A stretch of DNA of 64,000 nt from Leadbetterella sp. (lineage in GTDB: Bacteria; Bacteroidota; Bacteroidia; Cytophagales; Spirosomataceae): contig JAHBUH010000016.1 in NCBI GenBank assembly GCA_019638185.1, positions 36,288 to 100,287 on the forward strand. The letters run 5' to 3'. Shown here piece by piece: positions 33,220-43,296 of this stretch. The position numbers were made by a program, and so were the translations under genes. Under the pieces are notes generated by a model. It saw nothing but the letters and a program-made list of their open reading frames with translations, did no database searches and was not told the origin of the DNA. Numbering within the stretch: position 1 is the first letter of the stretch; each line of letters starts with the position of its first letter.

Positions 33220-34297
33220 TTAATCCAGCATCAGGTAGGCCTTGATAAACTCATCCAGGTCGCCGTCCATCACCGACTGAATATCTGAGGTCTCGTGCCC
33301 GGTACGTGCATCTTTCACCAGCTTGTAAGGGTGAAAAACATAGTTCCGGATCTGTGAACCCCATTCTATTTTCTTCTTGGAGGCTTCAATATCCGCCCGG
33401 GCCGAGTTCCGCTTCTCCAGCTCTATCTGGTAAAGCCGTGACTTCAGCATGTTCATGGCGTGCTCCTTGTTAGCCAGCTGGCTACGCTCTATCTGGCACA
33501 CGATCACGATCCCGCTGGGCTTGTGAGTCAGCTGAACTTTGGTTTCCACTTTGTTCACGTTCTGACCGCCGGCACCACCTGACCGCGAGGTCTGCCATTC
33601 AATATCCGCATCCCTGATCTCTACCTCAATGGTATCATCTACCAGCGGGTAAGCATATACCGACGCAAAGGAAGTATGGCGGCGGGCATTAGAGTCAAAG
33701 GGCGAGATACGCACCAGGCGGTGTACGCCGTTCTCCGATTTCAGGTAGCCGTAGGCCAGGGGGCCGTCTATCTGCATCGAAGCCGACTTGATCCCGGCGC
33801 CGTCACCGTCCAGCCAGTCGATCTGCGTCACCTTATAGCCGTGCTTCTGTGCCCACATGAGGTACATCCGGTACAGCATGCTGGCCCAGTCCTGGCTTTC
33901 GGTTCCGCCGGCGCCAGAGTTGATTTCAATAATGGCCGAGAACTGGTCTTCCTCTCCGGAGAGCATCTTTTTCAGTTCCAGCTCTTCAATAATGGCTACG
34001 GTTTTTTTCGCCTCGGCAGCGATCTCGGCTTCGTCAGCCTCACCGGCCTGGTAAAACTCGTGAAGGGTTTCCAGGTCACTGATAGAAGCCTCTGCCTCTT
34101 CGTACGCCTCTGTCCAGTTTTTGAGCGTCTGGATCTCTTTAACTACGCTTTGTGCATGATCCGAATCATTCCAGAATTCGGGTTGCGCCTGTTGATTTTC
34201 CAAATCTCCAAGCTTCTCTTTTCGGTTATCGTAGTCAAAGATACCTCCTCAGTGCCGTCACTCTGGCTCTCAAATCTTTCAACGCTTCTGTTGTCAT
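33220..34297 (-). CDS. prfB: Peptide chain release factor 2, with programmed +1 frameshift
   Basis: The gene starts at the ATG at 34297. Codons 1-20 ([20 protein letters not shown]) run to an in-frame TGA at 34237-34235. A +1 shift at CTT-TGA-C continues as [11 protein letters not shown] and onward to 33220, giving 358 residues, the normal RF2 length. Domain 2 has the stop-recognition tripeptide SPF (RISPFDSN) and domain 3 the catalytic GGQ ([10 protein letters not shown]). RF2 reads UGA and UAA. The frameshift lets RF2 control its own level by slow reading of the internal UGA. Confidence 0.97.
34234..34249 (-). promoter_or_regulatory. prfB +1 frameshift site
   Basis: On the minus strand the site reads AGGAGGTATCTTTGAC: a Shine-Dalgarno-like AGGAGG, three bases, then the slippery CTT followed by TGA C. 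This is the standard RF2 autoregulatory site; only one base differs from E. coli (AGGAGG for AGGGGG). The SD-like element is noteworthy because ordinary genes here rarely show a strong one. Confidence 0.95.
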
Positions 34298-34334
34298 GAT
34301 TTCCTTTAAATGGTTAAAAATGAGTTTGAAAAAA

Positions 34335-34360
34335 TAACCTCTCCGTGACCGGAGAGGTTA
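34335..34360 (-). terminator. Terminator of the DUF1508 protein gene
   Basis: A 10-bp stem (TAACCTCTCC / GGAGAGGTTA) with loop GTGACC lies 26 bp beyond the minus-strand stop and is followed on that strand by six T residues. Confidence 0.9.
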
Positions 34361-34385
34361 TACTGAAAATAAAAAACATAATGCA

Positions 34386-35312
34386 TCAGAACATGGTTCC
34401 CTGAACCTCCCGCGGACGTCCGCCCGGCGTGGTCACAAAAGCCTCAATAAATGAGCTGAAATCAGGGGAAATGGCCACGATGTCCTCCTCTTCAAAGAGT
34501 ACGGCATAGTAGCGGCCTTTCAGGTTTTCTATCTTATAATTTTCTTCCAGGAGGATAATGCTGTCCATCAGGTCAAAAACCGAATCCCGCTCCTCTTCGG
34601 TAGCAAAGCCCTCCGAACGCAGGTACAGGGTAGCATCGGGATTATACACGCCGAAATAGTGCTTACCGTCCTGGGCCTGGAACTTCACATAACCGGTGAT
34701 GCCGTAGGAATCCCAGATCCGGGGACGGTCCAGGTATTCATGCACTTCCAGGAAGTTCTGCAGGCCTTTCAGAATGGCCGGCTCGGCTGCCTTTTTCTTC
34801 TCCCGGGGAGCAGGCTTCTCCGCCTTTTCTTTAGCGGCAGTTTCCTTCTTCTTAGCCGGTTTTTCAGCTTTGGGGGCTGCATCAGCTGCTTTTTCTGCTG
34901 CCGGGGCCTTTTTCACAGGTTTCTCTGCCTTCACGACCTTCACAGCGGGTTTTTCCGCACCGGCCGTGAAACGGGCCAGCCCTTTTTCGGCCGCCGCTTT
35001 GGTTTTAAAATCACACGAACGCCCTACTTCCTTACTATTCGCTGCCTTTAAAATAATATAAAATTTTCCGCCCTCTTCTACCACAGCCAGCTTGTCCGCC
35101 GAGCCCAGATTTTTCTTCACGGAAGTGATCCCTTTACTCCTGGAAGCCGCATCGGCATAACCTTCGCTTCTTAAAAGAACCGCACCGGCATTTCCCTGGT
35201 AAGTAAAATAATATTTACCCTTATCCTGGAAAAGCGCAAACCCGTCATTTTTCGGATCTGCTTCGTGACCTTCATACGACTTGCAACTCAGGTAATCGTC
35301 ATTTATTGCCAT
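34386..35312 (-). CDS. YegP-like (DUF1508) protein with Lys/Ala linker
   Basis: 308 residues from the ATG at 35312. The N-terminal 110 residues contain two YegP/DUF1508-type units (FALFQDKGKYYFTYQGNAGAVLLRSEGY; KFYIILKAANSKEVGRSCDF shown in part). Residues about 125-190 are a Lys/Ala/Pro/Glu-rich low-complexity linker with KPAKKKE-like repeats. The C-terminal 100 residues hold a further, more diverged unit (GKHYFGVYNPDATLYLRSEGF). DUF1508 proteins are small cytoplasmic proteins of unknown role; the long linker and third unit make this one larger than usual. Confidence 0.8.
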   Translation of the reverse strand: MAINDDYLSCKSYEGHEADPKNDGFALFQDKGKYYFTYQGNAGAVLLRSEGYADAASRSKGITSVKKNLGSADKLAVVEEGGKFYIILKAANSKEVGRSCDFKTKAAAEKGLARFTAGAEKPAVKVVKAEKPVKKAPAAEKAADAAPKAEKPAKKKETAAKEKAEKPAPREKKKAAEPAILKGLQNFLEVHEYLDRPRIWDSYGITGYVKFQAQDGKHYFGVYNPDATLYLRSEGFATEEERDSVFDLMDSIILLEENYKIENLKGRYYAVLFEEEDIVAISPDFSSFIEAFVTTPGGRPREVQGTMF

Positions 35313-35617
35313 AAAAAAATAGTTGTTTTGACTGAAATATATTTTCAATGGGTGAAAAAGTTAACTAATTTACTATGAGTTATTTTCATATCCCTAAAAT
35401 AATGACTGAAAAACAAATATATAGGGCTAAACTTCTATACTTTATTTGAAAAATCTAATTTGAAGGCAACTCATTGAAACAAAAGTATATATTGACGAAG
35501 CTGTCCTGAGATGCTTCGGGAATCCTGTGAAATCTTCGCCTTTTTGTTATTTTTAAATTCGCCGTCTTTATTGTATTTTGCCCGGGAATTGATTCGGACA
35601 CCTGTAATTTTATACCA

Positions 35618-37495
35618 ATGAGACATTTCCTCTTCCTTCTTATTTTCTCCCTTTCCGGCACTTTTGCCGCTGCCCAGGCCATCATCCCCATCCCCGTTCA
35701 GACGGAAGCGCGACCCGGGGTGTTTACCTTCGGAAAGACCGTGGATTTTGTGGTTCCCCAGAGTCAGCCTGAAATAAAAAAATACGCCGAAGAACTGAGC
35801 CGTTTTATCCGCCCTTCCTCCTACCCGGTGCTTACCCGGAAAGGAAAGAACCCGGCCGTGATTTTCCAGCTGGGCAAGGATGAAAAGCTGGGCCGGGAAG
35901 GTTATGTCCTGGAGGTGAAAGAAGCGGAGATCACCCTCACCGCCAATACCCCCGCCGGCATTTTTAACGGTATCCAATCGCTGCGCCAGCTGCTGCCTGC
36001 CGGCCTGGAAAACCGGCAGACGGCTTTCACGGGTGCCATCAGCGTACCCCGGTGCCGCATCACGGATTACCCCCGTTACGCCTGGCGCGGACTCATGCTG
36101 GATGTGAGCCGCCATTTCTTTACCGTAGAGGAAGTGAAAGATTTCATTGACCGGATGTCGCAATATAAATTCAATGTGCTGCACTGGCACCTGACCGACG
36201 ACGAAGGCTGGCGGATCGAGATCAAATCCCTGCCCCGCCTGACCGAAGTGGGCGCCTGGCGGGTAGAGCGCCACGGGGCGTTTGGCGAGACCCGGCCTTA
36301 CCCCAAAGAAGGAGAAAAGGCCACATACGGCGGTTTTTATACCCAGGATCAGATCCGTGACGTTATAAAGTTTGCGGCAGACCGGAACGTCACCATTGTA
36401 CCGGAAATAGACCTCCCCGGGCACTCCATGGCCCTCCTGGCCGCCTACCCGGAGCTGTCTGTCAAAAAAGAGCCGAAGTTTGTGAACCCCGGCGCCAAAT
36501 TTGCGGAATGGTACGGCGCTCATGAATTCAAAATGCTGATTGAAAACACCGTGAATCCGGCGGATGAGAAGGTATATGCTTTTGTAGACAAAATAATGAC
36601 CGAAGTGGCCCAGCTCTTCCCCGGAGAATACATCCACATGGGTGGGGATGAATGCTACCATGGCTACTGGGCCGAAGACGCCGGCGTACAGGAATTTATG
36701 AAGAAAAATAACCTGAAAGATACCAAAGAGCTTCAGGCGTATTTTGTAAGAAGGGTCAATGAGATCATTGCTTCCAAAGGCAAAAAGATGATCGGCTGGG
36801 ATGAGATCCTGGACGGCGGCGGGCTGCCTAAATCTACCGCGGTGATGAGCTGGAGAGGTATGGCCGGCGGCATAAAAGCGGCCAAAGAGGGCCATTACGT
36901 GGTGATGACCCCTACCACTTATGCGTACCTCGATTACACCCAGGGCGACAAATCCGTGGAAAATCCTATCTATGCCGACCTCAGCCTGGCCAAATCGTAT
37001 GAGCTGGAAGCTACCCCGGAAGGCGTAGACCCCAAATACATCCTGGGCGGGCAGGGTAACCTGTGGACGGAGGTGATCCCTACGCTGCAGTTTGCCTATT
37101 ACATGACCTACCCGCGCGCCCTGGCCCTGTCTGAGAAGCTGTGGTCGCCCCAAAACGCCAGCACCTTCCCTGACTTTGTTAATCGCCTGGAAAACGTATT
37201 CGGGCGGTTTGACCAGGCCGGTGTGAGTATCGCCAAAACCATCTACGAACCGGAAGTGGCCGTAAGCCGCAAAGATGACCGCTATTACCTGGAGCTGAAG
37301 ACCGCCATCCCGGGCGCAGACGTCTATTACTCCCTGGATAACACCTATCCCGTAAAATTCTCTTCGAAATACTCCGGGCCCGTGGAAATACCGGAAGGGC
37401 GGCTGCGGCTGAGAACACAAACCTACAAAAACGGCGAAGCCCTGGGACGCGAGCTGCTGATCTCCCGGGACGAGCTCATCAAAAGGGCCAAATAA
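35618..37495 (+). CDS. Secreted beta-N-acetylhexosaminidase (GH20)
   Basis: 625 residues with a signal peptide (LFLLIFSLSGTFAAAQ). A GH20b-type N-terminal domain (about 25-145) precedes the GH20 barrel (about 150-500: RGLMLDVSRHFF, HWHLTDDEGWR, PEIDLPGHS). The catalytic pair Asp344-Glu345 lies in HMGGDECYHGYW. A short C-terminal beta region resembling a CHB_HEX_C domain follows (PGADVYYSLDNTYP). It removes terminal GlcNAc or GalNAc, probably from chitin or glycan fragments in the periplasm, feeding the nagB-type pathway encoded at 46.8 kb. Confidence 0.93.
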   Translation: MRHFLFLLIFSLSGTFAAAQAIIPIPVQTEARPGVFTFGKTVDFVVPQSQPEIKKYAEELSRFIRPSSYPVLTRKGKNPAVIFQLGKDEKLGREGYVLEVKEAEITLTANTPAGIFNGIQSLRQLLPAGLENRQTAFTGAISVPRCRITDYPRYAWRGLMLDVSRHFFTVEEVKDFIDRMSQYKFNVLHWHLTDDEGWRIEIKSLPRLTEVGAWRVERHGAFGETRPYPKEGEKATYGGFYTQDQIRDVIKFAADRNVTIVPEIDLPGHSMALLAAYPELSVKKEPKFVNPGAKFAEWYGAHEFKMLIENTVNPADEKVYAFVDKIMTEVAQLFPGEYIHMGGDECYHGYWAEDAGVQEFMKKNNLKDTKELQAYFVRRVNEIIASKGKKMIGWDEILDGGGLPKSTAVMSWRGMAGGIKAAKEGHYVVMTPTTYAYLDYTQGDKSVENPIYADLSLAKSYELEATPEGVDPKYILGGQGNLWTEVIPTLQFAYYMTYPRALALSEKLWSPQNASTFPDFVNRLENVFGRFDQAGVSIAKTIYEPEVAVSRKDDRYYLELKTAIPGADVYYSLDNTYPVKFSSKYSGPVEIPEGRLRLRTQTYKNGEALGRELLISRDELIKRAK

Positions 37496-37515
37496 TAAAA
37501 CTTAAACGTGCATCT

Positions 37516-38184
37516 ATGTCATCGCATCATGTAGTCAGGGAAAAACAGGAACCGGCGCTGATCATCGCTAACGGCGAGGCCTGCTCCATGGAACTTTTAG
37601 GGCAGCTGCTGGAATGGTCGCCTACGGTGATCGTGCTGGATGGCGCCCTGGACCGGGTGCTGCCTTTAGGAATAAAAATAGATGTGATCCTCGGGGACTT
37701 TGACCGCAAAGACCCCGAGGCCATCCGCCAGAGCCAGTACCCCGTAAAAGTGGTGCATACGCCTGACCAGCTTTATACCGACCTGGAAAAAGCCATCCAA
37801 TACCTGATCGGGGAAGAATTTCCGGCCGCCAATATCATCTGGGCCACCGGCCGGCGGGCAGATCACACCCTGGTTAATTTTTCCATTCTGCCTAAGTATG
37901 CCGATAAGATCAGCCTGAAGATCATAGACGACTACTCTTGTATTTTTCCAATATTGCCCTTACCCCATAAATTCGTGAAATGGTACCGGAAAGACACCAT
38001 CATTTCCCTTATGCCGCTGGGGATCACCACGGGCATTACTACCCGTAACCTGCTTTACCCGCTTACTGACGGCACCCTCCACCTGGGTTACCGGAACGGA
38101 AGCTCCAATACCGTGCTGGAAGACGGAGAGGTGCTTGTGGAATACTCGGAAGGGACGATGTTGATAATGGAATGTAACGATTAA
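37516..38184 (+). CDS. Thiamine pyrophosphokinase
   Basis: 222 residues with the TPK catalytic core: VIVLDGALDRVLPLG, the metal-binding LGDFDR, and WATGRRADHTL. The C-terminal thiamine-binding beta domain contains ISLMPLGITTGITTRNLLYPL (partly shown). It transfers pyrophosphate from ATP to thiamine. It starts 20 bp after the hexosaminidase, probably co-transcribed. No TPP riboswitch is visible upstream. Confidence 0.88.
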   Translation: MSSHHVVREKQEPALIIANGEACSMELLGQLLEWSPTVIVLDGALDRVLPLGIKIDVILGDFDRKDPEAIRQSQYPVKVVHTPDQLYTDLEKAIQYLIGEEFPAANIIWATGRRADHTLVNFSILPKYADKISLKIIDDYSCIFPILPLPHKFVKWYRKDTIISLMPLGITTGITTRNLLYPLTDGTLHLGYRNGSSNTVLEDGEVLVEYSEGTMLIMECND

Positions 38185-38200
38185 TAATTAATTGGTTAAT

Positions 38201-38298
38201 TGTTGATAACTCTGTTAACAAATAGTGGATAACCTTTTCCGGCCAACGATTTATACACAAATTTATTATCCGGTGCAAACCGTCAGCCCTGTGGATAA
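38201..38298. promoter_or_regulatory. DnaA-box cluster in the 351-bp gap upstream of nrdA
   Basis: Within 98 bp there are two perfect 9-mers of the TTATnCACA type, TTATACACA at 38251-38259 (plus) and TTATCCACA at 38290-38298 (minus). Two boxes with one mismatch follow the pattern: TTATCAACA at 38201-38209 and TTATCCACT at 38224-38232 (both minus). The rest of the gap (38300-38535) is strikingly A/T-rich with runs of T and an ATATATTTTTAATAATTATA-like segment, and contains no gene. It may be a DnaA-controlled nrdA promoter or a replication origin. Confidence 0.6.
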
Positions 38299-38535
38299 AT
38301 ATTTTTCATAGGATTTTTTTTAGTTGCCCTTAGCTTGAAAATATTCTAATCGTCTGATAATTAACAGAGCATCTTTTTTTCTCATTTTATATATTTTTAA
38401 TAATTATAAACAGCCCTTTTTCCGTCAACTTTTTTTTGTACTTTTTTTTAGATAGCTTTGAGATCGCATTGATTAAGACATTCATTTAAAATAACCAGAT
38501 TATTACCTATTTTTCACCTCTATTGCTAAATACTC

Positions 38536-41007
38536 ATGTTTGTAATTAAAAGAGATGGTCGAAGAGAATCCGTAAAATTCGACAAAGTCACCGCGCGAAT
38601 TGAAAGACTGTGTTATGGGTTAGATCCCGTTTTTGTTCAGCCCGTGGAAGTGGCGATGAAAGTAGTATCCGGCATTTATGACGGTGTGACTACTTCAGAG
38701 CTGGATACCCTGGCGGCAGAAACGGCAGCCTCCATGACCACCAAGCACCCTGACTATGCCGTACTGGCAGCGAGGATAGCCATTTCCAACCTGCATAAAA
38801 ATACGCTGAAGTCCTTCTCCGGTACAGTAAAGCTACTCTACCAGTATATTGACCCGAAAACAGGTGAAAATGCATCGCTGATCTCCAAGGAAACCTGGAA
38901 GGTCATCCAGGCCAATGCCGCTCTTCTGGATTCTTCCATCATTTATGACCGTGACTTCGGCTATGATTTCTTTGGCTATAAAACCCTGGAGAAATCCTAC
39001 CTGATGAAGCTGAACGGTAAAATCGTGGAGAGGCCTCAGCACATGCTCATGCGTGTGGCGGTGGGTATTCACGGTGAAAACATTGAAAAGGCTATTGAAA
39101 CCTACAATCTGCTTTCGGAAAAATGGTTTACGCATGCCACTCCTACCCTGTTCAATGCCGGTACGCCCAAGCCCCAGCTGTCTTCCTGCTTCCTGCTGAC
39201 CATGAAAGATGACAGCATTGACGGCATTTACGATACGCTGAAGCAAACGGCCAAAATCTCGCAGTCGGCCGGAGGAATCGGGCTGGCCATCCATAATGTA
39301 CGCGCCACCGGAAGCTATATCAAAGGCACAAACGGCACTTCGAACGGCATTATCCCCATGCTGCGTGTCTTTAATGATACCGCCCGTTATGTAGACCAGG
39401 GCGGCGGAAAACGCAAGGGTTCTTTTGCCATTTACCTGGAGCCCTGGCATGCTGATATCTTTGAATTCCTGAACATGAAGAAAAATCACGGGAAGGAAGA
39501 AGAGCGTGCCAGAGACCTTTTCTATGCGCTCTGGACCCCGGATCTGTTCATGAAACGGGTGGAAGCTAACGGGCAGTGGTCTTTATTCTGCCCGCACGAG
39601 TGCCCAGGGCTCTCCGAAAGCTACGGTGAAGATTTTGAAAGACTGTATGAAAAATACGAATCCGAAGGCCGGGCCCGCAAAACCGTGCAGGCCCAGGAGC
39701 TTTGGTTCCATATCCTGGAGTCACAGGTAGAAACCGGTACGCCGTATATTCTGTTCAAAGACTCGGCGAACAAGAAATCCAACCAGAAAAACCTGGGTAC
39801 CATCAAGTCGTCTAACCTCTGTACCGAGATCATCGAGTACACCGCACCGGATGAAGTGGCGGTTTGTAACCTGGCGTCTATTGCCTTACCAAAGTTTGTA
39901 AGCACGGATAGCGCCCGCCCGGATTTTGACTTCAAAAAGCTGTACGAGATCACCAAGGTGGTGACCCGTAACCTGAACCGGATCATTGACATTAACTATT
40001 ACCCGGTTCCGGAAGCGGAAAACAGCAATAAGCGCCACCGCCCTATCGGTATCGGTATCCAGGGACTGGCAGATGCCTTCATCATGATGCGCTATCCGTT
40101 TGACAGTGAAGAAGCGCAAAAGCTTAACCGCGATATCTTTGAGACCATCTATTTCGCCGCCATGGAAACTTCCATGGAGCTGGCCATAGAGGAAGGCCCC
40201 TACTCTACCTTTGAAGGTTCTCCGGTTTCACAGGGTATATTCCAGTTTGATATGTGGGATGTAACGCCGGATTCCGGCCTCTGGAACTGGGATGAACTGC
40301 GGGAAAAAGTAATTAAAAACGGGGTAAGAAACTCGCTGCTGCTGGCACCGATGCCTACAGCCTCCACCAGCCAGATCCTGGGCAATAACGAGTGTTTTGA
40401 GCCGTATACGTCCAATATCTACAGCCGCCGGGTACTGTCGGGTGAGTTTGTGGTGGTGAATAAGCACCTGCTGCGTGACCTGGTGAAGATCGGTCTCTGG
40501 AATGACACCATGAAAAACAAGCTGATCGCCGCTAACGGCTCGGTTCAGGCCATAGCTGAGATCCCGGCCCAGCTGAAGGAGCTGTACAAGACCGCCTGGG
40601 AGATCAAGCAGAAGACCATCATCGATATGTCAGCTGACCGCGGCGCCTACATCTGTCAGAGCCAGTCGCTGAACATCTTCATGACCGATCCGAACTTTGC
40701 GAAGCTCACCTCCATGCATTTCTACTCGTGGAAAGCGGGCCTGAAGACCGGTATGTATTACCTCCGTACCAAGGCCGCGGCTGACGCCGTGAAGTTTACG
40801 GTAGACCGTCAGGCCATTGCCGAAACCACGCCTGTAACGCAGAATATACAGGAAAAACCGCTGGACTACGAGGCTTACGCCAAAGAGCATACCGAAAAGA
40901 ATAAAGAAGCCGCTGCCGGCTTCCAGCTCAGTGAAGAGGAGCAGAAATATGCGGCCATGCAGTGCTCGCTGGATAACCCGGAAGGGTGCGAGATGTGCGG
41001 TTCATAA
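38536..41007 (+). CDS. nrdA: Ribonucleoside-diphosphate reductase alpha subunit (class I)
   Basis: 823 residues. An N-terminal ATP-cone (residues 1-90, [15 protein letters not shown]) gives allosteric control. The catalytic barrel includes [18 protein letters not shown] and [10 protein letters not shown] with active-site cysteines, and [16 protein letters not shown]. The tail ends CEMCGS, the redox-active pair that re-reduces the site. It makes deoxyribonucleotides in complex with NrdB. NrdB is not adjacent, which is unusual because the genes are commonly neighbours. Upstream lies the DnaA-box cluster; a perfect palindromic terminator follows. Confidence 0.95.
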   Translation: MFVIKRDGRRESVKFDKVTARIERLCYGLDPVFVQPVEVAMKVVSGIYDGVTTSELDTLAAETAASMTTKHPDYAVLAARIAISNLHKNTLKSFSGTVKLLYQYIDPKTGENASLISKETWKVIQANAALLDSSIIYDRDFGYDFFGYKTLEKSYLMKLNGKIVERPQHMLMRVAVGIHGENIEKAIETYNLLSEKWFTHATPTLFNAGTPKPQLSSCFLLTMKDDSIDGIYDTLKQTAKISQSAGGIGLAIHNVRATGSYIKGTNGTSNGIIPMLRVFNDTARYVDQGGGKRKGSFAIYLEPWHADIFEFLNMKKNHGKEEERARDLFYALWTPDLFMKRVEANGQWSLFCPHECPGLSESYGEDFERLYEKYESEGRARKTVQAQELWFHILESQVETGTPYILFKDSANKKSNQKNLGTIKSSNLCTEIIEYTAPDEVAVCNLASIALPKFVSTDSARPDFDFKKLYEITKVVTRNLNRIIDINYYPVPEAENSNKRHRPIGIGIQGLADAFIMMRYPFDSEEAQKLNRDIFETIYFAAMETSMELAIEEGPYSTFEGSPVSQGIFQFDMWDVTPDSGLWNWDELREKVIKNGVRNSLLLAPMPTASTSQILGNNECFEPYTSNIYSRRVLSGEFVVVNKHLLRDLVKIGLWNDTMKNKLIAANGSVQAIAEIPAQLKELYKTAWEIKQKTIIDMSADRGAYICQSQSLNIFMTDPNFAKLTSMHFYSWKAGLKTGMYYLRTKAAADAVKFTVDRQAIAETTPVTQNIQEKPLDYEAYAKEHTEKNKEAAAGFQLSEEEQKYAAMQCSLDNPEGCEMCGS

Positions 41008-41023
41008 ATGAATTTTATTTTGT

Positions 41024-41055
41024 AAAAAAGACCATCCCGCGGGATGGTCTTTTTT
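41024..41055 (+). terminator. Terminator of nrdA
   Basis: A 32-bp perfect palindrome built from AAAAAAGACCATCCCG and its complement, 16 bp after the nrdA stop, ending in a T run. Confidence 0.95.
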
Positions 41056-41096
41056 ATTTTGTTAATAAATTAGCTCACCATTAACCCCTTGTACCC

Positions 41097-42377
41097 ATGA
41101 TCCGGAGAAATTTTCTGGGAGTCCTTACCGGCAGCAGCCTCAGCCTGCATCCCGGCCTGAAGCTTCTTTCCGATGAATACCTGAGTGAGATTGCCCGGCT
41201 TCCTGCCGGTGTACACCCCGCGGTGCTGGCCACCGATGAGGATTACTGGGCGCAGGTAGGGCAGGCTTACACCACCTCTCCCCAGATCATTAACCTGAAT
41301 AACGGGGGCGTGAGCCCTTCGCCCCAGATAGTCCAGGACGCCGTGGAAAGGTATAACCGGTATGCCAATGAGGCCCCCACTTACTACATGTGGCGCATCA
41401 TGGACCAGGGCCGGGAGCCCCTGCGGGAGAACCTCGCCACTTATGCCGGCTGCTCCGCAGAGGAAATCGCCATTAACCGTAACGCCACCGAGGCCCTGGA
41501 TACCATAATCATGGGCCTGCCGCTGGAAAAGGGCGATGAGGTGGTTATGACCCGCTACGACTACCCCAATATGCTGCATGCCTGGCGCCAGAGAGAACTC
41601 CGTGACGGGATAAAGATCCGGTACGCGGCCCTGGAGCTGCCCGTTGAAAACGAAGAGCAGATCGTACAGAGCTTCACGGCCCAGATGACCTCCCGCACGC
41701 GGGTGGTGCACATCACCCATATCATTAACTGGAACGGCCAGATCCTGCCGGTACGGAAAATAGCTGAGGAAGCCCATAAAAGAGGCGCTGAGGTGGTCAT
41801 TGATGCGGCCCACTCCTTTGCCCACCTGGATTATAAAATACCCGACCTGGGCGGCGATTACCTGGGCACCAGCCTCCACAAATGGCTGTCAGCCCCCATA
41901 GGCAGCGGCATGCTGTGGATAAAACGGGAGAAGATCAGCAAAATCTTCCCGCTGATCCCTAACGACAGCCCACGCTCAGAAAATATCCGTAAATTCGAAA
42001 ACCTCGGCACCCGGTCTTTCCCCATAGAGCAGGCCATCGGCGTGGCCCTGAAGTTCCAGGAGGCCATCGGTAACCAGCGGAAAGAAGCCCGTCTCCGCTA
42101 CCTGAAAAACTACTGGGCCGAAGAGGCGGCAAAGCTCCCCAAAATTAAGCTGAATACCTCCCTGGATCACCGCTATTCCTGCGCCCTGGCCCACGTGGGC
42201 GTGGAGGGCAAAGAAGCTTCCGAAATAGAAAGCTTCCTGTTCTCCAAGTACAAGATACACACCTCCCCCATCAAATGGGAAGCGCTGAACGGCGTCAGGA
42301 TCACACCCCATGTATACACTACACTAAAAGACCTGGACCGGCTGAAGGAGGCGCTTTACCAGTTGGGGCGGGGGTGA
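41097..42377 (+). CDS. Class V aminotransferase-fold PLP enzyme (isopenicillin-N-epimerase-like)
   Basis: 426 residues. The N-terminus MIRRNFLGVLTGSS resembles a twin-arginine leader, suggesting export. The PLP fold shows LNNGGVSPSP, NRNATEALDTIIMGL, DAAHSFAHLDY, and the PLP-binding Lys in GTSLHKWLSAPIG. Members of this group act as epimerases, desulphurases or lyases; the substrate is not evident. It follows the nrdA terminator and stands alone. Confidence 0.85.
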   Translation: MIRRNFLGVLTGSSLSLHPGLKLLSDEYLSEIARLPAGVHPAVLATDEDYWAQVGQAYTTSPQIINLNNGGVSPSPQIVQDAVERYNRYANEAPTYYMWRIMDQGREPLRENLATYAGCSAEEIAINRNATEALDTIIMGLPLEKGDEVVMTRYDYPNMLHAWRQRELRDGIKIRYAALELPVENEEQIVQSFTAQMTSRTRVVHITHIINWNGQILPVRKIAEEAHKRGAEVVIDAAHSFAHLDYKIPDLGGDYLGTSLHKWLSAPIGSGMLWIKREKISKIFPLIPNDSPRSENIRKFENLGTRSFPIEQAIGVALKFQEAIGNQRKEARLRYLKNYWAEEAAKLPKIKLNTSLDHRYSCALAHVGVEGKEASEIESFLFSKYKIHTSPIKWEALNGVRITPHVYTTLKDLDRLKEALYQLGRG

Positions 42378-42394
42378 ATCCCGCTTATAAAAAA

Positions 42395-42426
42395 TCTCCC
42401 GCATCGGATCACTTCAATGCGGGAGA
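42395..42426 (-). terminator. Terminator of fabI
   Basis: A 10-bp stem (TCTCCCGCAT / ATGCGGGAGA) with a 12-nt loop between converging genes. On the minus strand it is followed by TTTTTTATAA, so it terminates fabI. Confidence 0.85.
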
Positions 42427-42450
42427 CAATTATTTCAATAACAACTATGC

Positions 42451-43272
42451 TTATTCCTCTGTAGGCTTAATCATTTCCAGTACCTCTGCTGAGATCCCGG
42501 TCATGGAGAATCCGCCGTCGTGGAAAAGATTCTGCATGGTCACTTTACGGGTGAGGTCAGAGAAGAGGGTAACCACGTAATCGGCGCAGTCATCGGCGGT
42601 GGCATTGCCCAGCGGGGCCATTTTTTCGGCAAATTCAAAGAAGTTACCGAATCCGCCGATTCCGCCGCCGGCACGGGTTTTGGTGGGCGATTGCGAAACC
42701 GTGTTCACCCTTACATTCTTTAATTTACCATAACGGTAGCCGTAACTGCGGGCAATAGACTCCAGCATGGCTTTGGCATCTGCCATATCGCTGTAGAAAG
42801 AGAAAGTACGCTGCGCGGCCATATACGTCAGGGCCACTATGGAACCCCACTCGTTAATGGCGTCCTGCTTCTCCGCTACCTGCATAAACTTATGAAAAGA
42901 CATGGCGGAGATATCCACGCTCTGCTTATACCACTCATAATTCAGATCGCCGTATTCCTTGCCTTTCCTTACGTTTGGTGACATCCCGATAGAATGCAGC
43001 ACAAAGTCCAGCTTGCCGCCCAGTATCTCTACCGACTGGCTAAACAGGTTTTCAATGTCCTCCACGCTGGTAGCATCAGCCGGGATGATCTGCGCATTGC
43101 ACTCTTCCGCCAGCTTATTGATCTCACCCATCCTCATGGCTATCGGGGCATTGGTCAGTGTAAATATGGCGCCTTCATCTTTAGCCCGCTGAGCTATCTT
43201 CCAGGCAATTGAATTCTCATCTATCGCCCCGGAAATTATTCCTCTTTTCCCTTTAAGTAGTCCGTAACCCAT
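42451..43272 (-). CDS. fabI: Enoyl-[acyl-carrier-protein] reductase
   Basis: 273 residues from the ATG at 43272 (MGYGLLKGKRGIISG). NAD-binding start with SGAIDENSIAW, LDFVLHSIGM, and the catalytic Tyr-x6-Lys in FYSDMADAKAML. It performs the last reduction in each cycle of fatty acid elongation in the cytoplasm. The sequence upstream of 43272 in frame is not FabI-like and overlaps the promoter, so the longer reading is rejected. Confidence 0.94.
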   Translation of the reverse strand: MGYGLLKGKRGIISGAIDENSIAWKIAQRAKDEGAIFTLTNAPIAMRMGEINKLAEECNAQIIPADATSVEDIENLFSQSVEILGGKLDFVLHSIGMSPNVRKGKEYGDLNYEWYKQSVDISAMSFHKFMQVAEKQDAINEWGSIVALTYMAAQRTFSFYSDMADAKAMLESIARSYGYRYGKLKNVRVNTVSQSPTKTRAGGGIGGFGNFFEFAEKMAPLGNATADDCADYVVTLFSDLTRKVTMQNLFHDGGFSMTGISAEVLEMIKPTEE

Positions 43273-43296
43273 AGTAATAATGTTATTCGTGATACG

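Noticed and set aside
35471-37420. Long open frame (649 codons) on the minus strand opposite the GH20 gene
   Set aside because: The plus strand encodes a hexosaminidase with signal peptide and HMGGDE motif; the antisense frame has no family features.
37400-37520. TPP riboswitch upstream of the thiamine pyrophosphokinase gene
   Set aside because: The gene follows the hexosaminidase by only 20 bp and no CTGAGA-type THI-box sequence is present.
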